From NCBI GenBank assembly GCA_030603665.1, contig JAUVXJ010000005.1, positions 62,001 to 126,000 of the forward strand: a DNA stretch of 64,000 nucleotides, written 5' to 3'. The translations under genes and the position numbers were made by a program. Every line of letters starts with the position of its first letter. Position 1 is the stretch's first letter. This DNA comes from Chloroflexota bacterium. Lineage in GTDB: Bacteria; Chloroflexota; Anaerolineae; UBA7937; B3-Chlor. Shown here piece after piece: positions 59,313 through 64,000 of the stretch. The notes below the pieces were generated by a model. That model was given only the letters and a program-made list of their open reading frames with translations, did no database searches and was not told the origin of the DNA.

Positions 59313-60695
59313 ATGATCGAAGCTAAACTGATCGATGAACTCAACGAGATCGTGGGGGACGACAACGTTTTCACCTCACCCGAGGAGTTGCTCTGCTATT
59401 CGTATGATAGCACGGTGTTGCAGCACCTCCCCGAGATCGTGGTCCTTCCGAGAACCGCCAGAGAAGTGGCGGGCGTGGTCAAACTGGCCATCCGCGGCAA
59501 GCTGCCCATCGTCCCTCGAGGAGCGGGCACGAACCTGGCAGGAGGCACGATACCCATCCAGGGAGGGATCGTGATCAGCATCACCAGGATGACCGACATC
59601 TTGGAGATCGACACGGTCAACATGGTGGCCGTGGTCCAACCGGGTGTGGTCACCGGCAAGTTACAGGCCGAGGTGGCCAAGCAGGGCCTCTACTATCCAC
59701 CCGATCCTGCCAGCCTGAAGGTCACCACCATCGCCGGCAACGTGGGCATGAACGCGGGCGGCCCCCACGCCCTCAAGTACGGCGTCACCAGTGACTACGT
59801 GATGGGGCTGGAGGTGGTCCTGCCCTCTGGTGAACTGATTCGCACCGGCGGGAAGGCCATCAAGAACGTCACAGGCTACAACCTGACCCAGCTCTTCGTG
59901 GGCTCTGAGGGCACACTGGGGGTGATCACAGAGATCACACTGCGTCTGATCCCTCAGCCGGAAAGCAGCGGCAGCGTGCTGGCCGCCTTCGCCGACCTGG
60001 ACGATGCGGCCACCCTGGTAAACAGAATCCTGCAGGCTGGCGTCACCCCCGCCGTGATCGAGATCATGGACCAGATGACCGTCCAAACGGTGGATGACTA
60101 CTTGCAGAGCGGCCTTCCGCGCGACGCGGCAGCCCTGTTGCTCATTCAGGTGGATGGCGTACAGGCTGCCGTAGACCAGGAGTTGGAGGTAGTCTCCCAG
60201 TTATGTCGCGAGAACCGGGCCACCATGGTCGAGGTGGCCACCACCCCTGACGAAGAGGAAGTCTTGTGGAAGGCGAGACAATCCATCTCACCCTCTCTGA
60301 CCCGGGTACGCCCCAACAAGCTGGGCGAGGACATCTCAGTCCCACGGGAAGCCATCCCCCAAGTGGTGAATCGCATCCAGGAGATATCTCGAGTGCGGGA
60401 CCTACCCATTGTGATCTTCGGCCACATCAGCGACGGCAATCTGCATCCCAACATCCTCTTCGACCAGGCAGACCCTGAGGAGATGGAGCGAGTTGAGGCT
60501 GCGTCCAGCGACATCTTCGAGGTGGCAACCTCAGTGGGGGGGACCCTCTCCGGCGAGCATGGCATAGGTTTGCTGAAACAGAAGTATCTGCAACTGGACC
60601 TCCCCGAGGCGACGGTGGAGGTCATGCGCACGATCAAGCGCGCCCTGGACCCCGACAACATCATGAACCCGGGCAAGGTCTTCCCCGAGGACTGA
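59313..60695 (+). CDS. FAD-linked 2-hydroxyacid dehydrogenase (GlcD/Dld-like)
   Basis: A 460-residue flavoprotein of the GlcD/D-lactate dehydrogenase family. The FAD-binding segment is PIVPRGAGTNLAGGTIPIQGG with GNVGMNAGGPHALKYGVT; the C-terminal part has FGHISDGNLHPNI, GGTLSGEHGIGLLKQKYL and PDNIMNPGKVF. It oxidises glycolate or D-lactate and passes electrons on, often to an Fe-S partner (GlcF-like), which is not adjacent here. Cytoplasmic. Confidence 0.92.
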   Translation: MIEAKLIDELNEIVGDDNVFTSPEELLCYSYDSTVLQHLPEIVVLPRTAREVAGVVKLAIRGKLPIVPRGAGTNLAGGTIPIQGGIVISITRMTDILEIDTVNMVAVVQPGVVTGKLQAEVAKQGLYYPPDPASLKVTTIAGNVGMNAGGPHALKYGVTSDYVMGLEVVLPSGELIRTGGKAIKNVTGYNLTQLFVGSEGTLGVITEITLRLIPQPESSGSVLAAFADLDDAATLVNRILQAGVTPAVIEIMDQMTVQTVDDYLQSGLPRDAAALLLIQVDGVQAAVDQELEVVSQLCRENRATMVEVATTPDEEEVLWKARQSISPSLTRVRPNKLGEDISVPREAIPQVVNRIQEISRVRDLPIVIFGHISDGNLHPNILFDQADPEEMERVEAASSDIFEVATSVGGTLSGEHGIGLLKQKYLQLDLPEATVEVMRTIKRALDPDNIMNPGKVFPED

Positions 60696-60708
60696 CGCGG
60701 CAATCTGA

Positions 60709-60882
60709 CAGAAGCACATCGAGGAAGAGCAGCGAGCGTTAGTGCGCTTCATCCCCATCGACGAAGGGAACACCAAACTCTGCCTCTGCTTCTATGAGTG
60801 CTTCCTGCGTATCTCGGTGCCCGACAGACTGCTCTGCAAGCTGAGCAAAGGGGGCTGCTCATACCACGGTGTACATGTGTGA
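60709..60882 (+). pseudogene. Remnant of a Rieske-type oxygenase-like gene
   Basis: An open stretch between TGA (60706-60708) and TGA (60880-60882) reads, in part, LVRFIPIDEGNTKLCLCFYE and then CFLRISVPDRLLCKL. This resembles the C-terminal catalytic part of Rieske-type (pheophorbide-oxygenase-like) enzymes, whose consensus is about AFVPIDEENT.LYLRFYQ.F. It has no convincing start codon and no Rieske domain, and is too short to function, so it is probably a decayed gene end. Recognition is from memory and tentative. Confidence 0.4.
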
Positions 60883-60970
60883 GTCACCTCATCGCGGTGC
60901 CACAATGTTCGACACCCACTTGCCTTCATACCTGAAGAGCCGCCTCGCGAGCTCTGATGGGGAGAACGGG

Positions 60971-60999
60971 TTGCTCACCCCGGACCGGGAGCCTATAAT
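60971..60999 (+). promoter_or_regulatory. Promoter of the radical SAM / DUF2344 pair
   Basis: TTGCTC and a perfect TATAAT with a 17-bp spacer; the ATG at 61015 is 15 bp further on, so the leader is very short. Confidence 0.6.
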
Positions 61000-61014
61000 A
61001 GCTCGTGGAGACGA

Positions 61015-62889
61015 ATGGTGAGCGTAGATGCAACCGCTCTGGGGTCTACCCTCCCCCAGGTGGTCAAACCCGCCCGCTACACCGGGGGGGAATGGAATAG
61101 CGTCGTCAAGGACTGGGAGAGGACCCCCATCAAGTTCGCCCTGGCCTATCCCGACGTCTACGAAGTGGGGATGTCCAACCTGGCCTTGATGATCCTCTAC
61201 GACATCCTCAACCAGCAAGAGGACGCCCTGGCCGAGCGCGTCTACACCCCGTGGGTGGACATGGAGCAGGCCATGCGGGCATCAGGCATCCCCCTATACA
61301 GTTTGGAGAGCCGGCATCCGCTCCACGAGTTCGATATCGTCGGCTTCACCCTGCCCTACGAGTTGAATTGCACCAACGTGCTCACCATGCTGGACCTGGG
61401 AGGCATCCCTCTGCTGGCCAGCGAGCGGAACGATGCCCATCCCCTGATCATCGGGGGCGGCAGCGGCACCTACAACCCCGAGCCCCTGGTTGACTTCTTC
61501 GATCTCTTCGTCGTGGGCGAGGGAGAAGAGGTCATTCTGGAGCTACTACAACTGTACCGCGATTGTGGCGAGAATAGGAATCGGTACCTCCTGCGGGCCG
61601 CAGAGACAGATGGGGCGTATGTCCCCAGCCTGTACGAGGTCACCTACAGCGACGACGGAACGGTAAGGGAGGTATCGCCAACCCATGAGAGCGCCAAGCC
61701 GTCCATCACCAAGCGCATCGTGGACTCTCTTCCCCCGCCGCCGACGAAGGTCGTGGTGCCCTTCGTGCAGGCAGTGCACGACCGCGCCACCATTGAGATC
61801 CAGAGAGGCTGCACCCAGGGCTGCCGCTTCTGCCAGGCGGGGATGATCTACCGCCCTTTACGGCAGCGGCCTCAGGAGGAAATACTAGCCGCAGCAGACA
61901 AACTTCTGGCGGCCACGGGCTACGAGGAGCTCGCCCTGGTCTCCCTGAGTTCCTGCAACTACACGGGCATCGAAGGGTTGGTGGAGCAGCTCCTGGCCCG
62001 CCACGGCCCCACCTACACCTCTATCTCCCTGCCCAGCCTGCGCATGGACTCCTTTTCCCTTCGGCTCGCTGAGATGTTTCACGGGCGCAGGAAGACCGGG
62101 CTGACCTTCGCCCCCGAGGCAGGAAGTGAGCGCCTGAGAAGAGTGATCAACAAGAACCTTAACCACGACGATATCCTGAGCACCGCTGAGTCTGCCTACA
62201 ACAGTGGCTGGCACCGCATCAAGCTCTACTTCATGATCGGGCTGCCCACCGAGACCATGGAGGACGTAGAGGCCATCGCCGCCCTGGTCAACGAGCTGCG
62301 CGCTGTCGGTCGCCGGGCGAGGGGGAAGAAAGCCGAACTGAACGTCAGCGTGGCTACCTTGATCCCCAAGCCCCACACCCCCTTCCAGTGGATACCCCTG
62401 GAAGACAGGGCATCTTTGGACGAGAAACACCATGTCCTGCGAAACCAAATCAGGGGACGAGGTCTGAAACTGAGCTGGAACGACCCGCAGACCAGCCTCC
62501 TGGAGGCGGCGCTATCGCGAGGAGATCGCCGCCTGGGCAAGGTGATTCTGCACGCATGGCAAGCAGGAGCCAGGTTCGACGCCTGGAGCGAGGCCCTGGA
62601 CACCCAGCGCTGGTGGCAGGCCTTCTCTGCTCAAGGGCTGGACCCTGCCTTCTACGCCCGCAGGGAGCGCCCGCTGGACGAGGTTCTGCCCTGGGATCAC
62701 ATCAGCGCAGGGGTTAGCAAAGAATACCTCGTGGCCGAGCTTCGACGGAGCCTGGCAGAGGAAGCCACCCTCGATTGCCGTGAGGGTTCATGCCGGACCT
62801 GCGGCATCCTGGAGACCTTCCACAGAGATCCTGAAGCCATGCAGCAAGGACGGTGGGGCTGCGTCGGCGTTCAGCAGAGCGCGCAATAG
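61015..62889 (+). CDS. TIGR03960-family radical SAM protein
   Basis: A 624-residue protein: an N-terminal B12-binding-like domain (FALAYPDVYEVGMSNLALMILYDILN, DIVGFTLPYELNCTN, IIGGGSGTYNPEPL), then a radical SAM core with RGCTQGCRFCQAGMIYRP (CxxxCxxC, about 265-280), FAPEAGSERLRRVINKN and FMIGLPTETMEDVEAI. The C-terminus has extra Cys (DCREGSCRTCG). The family is conserved but its reaction is not settled; it is nearly always paired with the DUF2344 gene that follows here after 27 bp. Confidence 0.88.
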   Translation: MVSVDATALGSTLPQVVKPARYTGGEWNSVVKDWERTPIKFALAYPDVYEVGMSNLALMILYDILNQQEDALAERVYTPWVDMEQAMRASGIPLYSLESRHPLHEFDIVGFTLPYELNCTNVLTMLDLGGIPLLASERNDAHPLIIGGGSGTYNPEPLVDFFDLFVVGEGEEVILELLQLYRDCGENRNRYLLRAAETDGAYVPSLYEVTYSDDGTVREVSPTHESAKPSITKRIVDSLPPPPTKVVVPFVQAVHDRATIEIQRGCTQGCRFCQAGMIYRPLRQRPQEEILAAADKLLAATGYEELALVSLSSCNYTGIEGLVEQLLARHGPTYTSISLPSLRMDSFSLRLAEMFHGRRKTGLTFAPEAGSERLRRVINKNLNHDDILSTAESAYNSGWHRIKLYFMIGLPTETMEDVEAIAALVNELRAVGRRARGKKAELNVSVATLIPKPHTPFQWIPLEDRASLDEKHHVLRNQIRGRGLKLSWNDPQTSLLEAALSRGDRRLGKVILHAWQAGARFDAWSEALDTQRWWQAFSAQGLDPAFYARRERPLDEVLPWDHISAGVSKEYLVAELRRSLAEEATLDCREGSCRTCGILETFHRDPEAMQQGRWGCVGVQQSAQ

Positions 62890-62916
62890 CACTATTGCCC
62901 GAAAGGAAAGCTCCCT

Positions 62917-63582
62917 TTGAGACCCAAGATGGAGCGTACACAACGCCTCAGGGTGACCTTCGCCAAGGGAGAAGAGGTCAAGTACATCTCCCACCTCGAT
63001 CTGATGCGCCTCTGGGAGAGGGCACTGCGCCGGGCCGGCGTGCCCCTGCTGTACTCCAAAGGGTACAACCCCCGGCCCAAGATCTCCCTCGCCGCGCCCC
63101 TGGCGGTGGGCATCACCGGCCAGAGAGAGATCATGGACGTGTCTCTCGAGAGACCTCTGGCCCCTCTGGACTTCGCCACCGCCGTCAAGCGACAGCTCCC
63201 TGCCGGCATCACCCTCATCGAAGTGCAGGAGGTGTACGTCACTCTACCTGCCCTCCAGACACTGGTGCAGTCTACCCACTACCTGGCCACGGTTGACACC
63301 AGCGAGGAGACCACCGATGTCGAGGTCCGAGTCGCCTCCTTGCTGCGTGCCGAGCACTTGCGCCGTCGGCGGCGCGAGAAGGAGTACGACCTGCGCCCAC
63401 TGATAGAAGAGCTGTGGTTGGAGGCAACAGACGAGGACCAGTGCACTCTGGGGATGAAACTGCGAGCTGGCGAAGGGGGCACGGGCCGTCCGGACGAGGT
63501 TCTGGCCGAACTAGGCCTGACCGATCAGGTAGAACGAATCACGCGCACCCAGATCCACTTCGCGCCAGCGGGAGAGACGTAA
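62917..63582 (+). CDS. DUF2344 (TIGR03936) family protein
   Basis: A 221-residue protein with the family start LRVTFAKGEEVKYISHLDLMRLWERALRRAG and YSKGYNPRPKISLAAPLAVGI. Commonly adjacent or fused to the TIGR03960 radical SAM protein and often near ribonuclease and ribosomal-protein genes; a role linked to RNA is suspected but unproven. The start is a TTG at 62917 (AGGAAAG upstream) or the ATG at 62929. Confidence 0.85.
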   Translation: MRPKMERTQRLRVTFAKGEEVKYISHLDLMRLWERALRRAGVPLLYSKGYNPRPKISLAAPLAVGITGQREIMDVSLERPLAPLDFATAVKRQLPAGITLIEVQEVYVTLPALQTLVQSTHYLATVDTSEETTDVEVRVASLLRAEHLRRRRREKEYDLRPLIEELWLEATDEDQCTLGMKLRAGEGGTGRPDEVLAELGLTDQVERITRTQIHFAPAGET

Positions 63583-63654
63583 ACCCCACGTTCGACCGCC
63601 CGCGACGCTGACAGTGACGACACTGCCGTGGTTGAGCGAGGGATCCCAGTCAGC

Positions 63655-64000
63655 CTAACCAGGGAACAGCACCTGCTCCAGTTCTCTCAGCCTCTGCACA
63701 CCCTTGATCTCATACGGGAACAGAGGCACCTTGATGATCTCCCTGTCGTCCCCGTACTCATCGCGCAGCATCTGGATGTACGGGCACTGCATCTCCATTC
63801 GCTGGCGGTTGAAGTCGCTGTCGGGGTTCTGGATCACATTATTGACCAGTATGTACCGGATATCCAGTCCAAAACGCTGGAACTCCTTCACCAGCCTCTT
63901 GGCCTGATAGACACCAAGGCCCTCGGGGATGGTCACCAGGACGAACTCAGTGTTCGTGGGATCCCTCATGAAGCTGGTCACTTCCTCAGCCAGGTCCTTC
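63655..64000 (-). CDS. ArsA/TRC40-type ATPase, C-terminal part (cut by window end)
   Basis: Only the last 114 or so residues are in the window. SFMRDPTNTEFVLVTIPEGLGVYQAKRLVKEFQRFGLD, ILVNNVIQ, CPYIQMLRDEYG and VPLFPYEIKGVQRLRELEQVLF match the C-terminal half of ArsA-family ATPases (arsenite pump or tail-anchor-type). The P-loop lies beyond the window. No arsenic gene is visible nearby. Confidence 0.8.
   Translation of the reverse strand, partial: KDLAEEVTSFMRDPTNTEFVLVTIPEGLGVYQAKRLVKEFQRFGLDIRYILVNNVIQNPDSDFNRQRMEMQCPYIQMLRDEYGDDREIIKVPLFPYEIKGVQRLRELEQVLFPG

Larger units (their letters stand above)
60696..61014. other. Intergenic region with a gene remnant and a promoter
   Basis: About 320 bp: a Rieske-oxygenase-like remnant (60709-60882) and the promoter of the radical SAM gene (60971-60999). 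Confidence 0.5.

Noticed and set aside
1..64000. tRNA, rRNA, CRISPR arrays and insertion sequences
   Set aside because: Intergenic regions were read for T-loop-like sequences, repeat-spacer patterns and transposase-like frames; none was convincing.

Overview
The window looks like a chromosomal segment of an anaerobic, GC-rich (roughly 55-60 % by eye) bacterium, most probably a member of the Chloroflexota (Anaerolineae/Dehalococcoidia-like). The basis is indirect: secreted proteins with long Thr/Pro linkers, a C-terminal YLPL-type ending, a Gram-positive-type LexA box, and anaerobic functions such as a tungsten/molybdenum aldehyde:ferredoxin oxidoreductase, poly-ferredoxin and DsrMK-like proteins. 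No rRNA, tRNA, CRISPR array or insertion sequence was seen. Genes are dense and mostly on the minus strand.

Layout. 1-2.1 kb: a PHP-domain hydrolase and a secreted Thr/Pro-rich anchored protein. 2.3-6.7 kb: a minus-strand sulfur-relay operon (ArsR regulator, TusA, DsrE2-like, DsrE-like, DsrM-like, DsrK-like, lipoyl H-protein-like), then thioredoxin. 7.3-9.0 kb: plsY-gpsA for phospholipid synthesis. 9.3-12.5 kb: an accessory-looking plus-strand pair, an HD-TPR-lectin-fold protein and a candidate HEPN-type protein. 12.6-15.8 kb: two secreted proteins and REP-like palindromes. 15.9-18.5 kb: CPBP-like membrane protein, threonine aldolase, isoaspartyl peptidase. 18.6-26 kb: a LexA-box uvrB-uvrA operon, an alpha/alpha-toroid protein and miaB. 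26-29 kb: a hybrid response-regulator/kinase with a cysteine-free C45-like protein. 29.3-32.4 kb: gamma carbonic anhydrase, ubiquitin-like sulfur carrier, TtuA-type tRNA thiolase and a LysM-GH99 protein. 32.5-42 kb: a nine-gene citrate/isocitrate operon (SucC-like with a ferredoxin tail, SucD-like, citryl-CoA-lyase-like, HD protein, two aconitase-family pairs, isocitrate dehydrogenase-like), with an Lrp-type regulator upstream. 42.3-47.2 kb: TPR protein, DUF1385 membrane protein, Nudix hydrolase, and a circularly permuted phosphoglycerate mutase coupled to a histidine phosphatase. 47.2-53.1 kb: envelope-type membrane proteins, a small BECR-like protein, a Cys-rich protein and a methyltransferase. 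53.1-57.1 kb: poly-ferredoxin, AOR, MoaD-like protein and class III aminotransferase. 57.4-61 kb: thioredoxin-thioredoxin-DsbD fusion, an FAD-linked dehydrogenase, and two short decayed gene remnants. 61-64 kb: a radical SAM/DUF2344 pair and an ArsA-type ATPase cut by the window end.

The strongest candidates for something undescribed are the permuted iPGM (45028-46620), the DsrMK-lipoyl-TusA/DsrE operon lacking HdrA and DsrC, the citrate-cleavage-like operon with a ferredoxin-tailed ATP-grasp subunit, and the HD-TPR/HEPN pair. All functional assignments come from motif reading; no database search was run.
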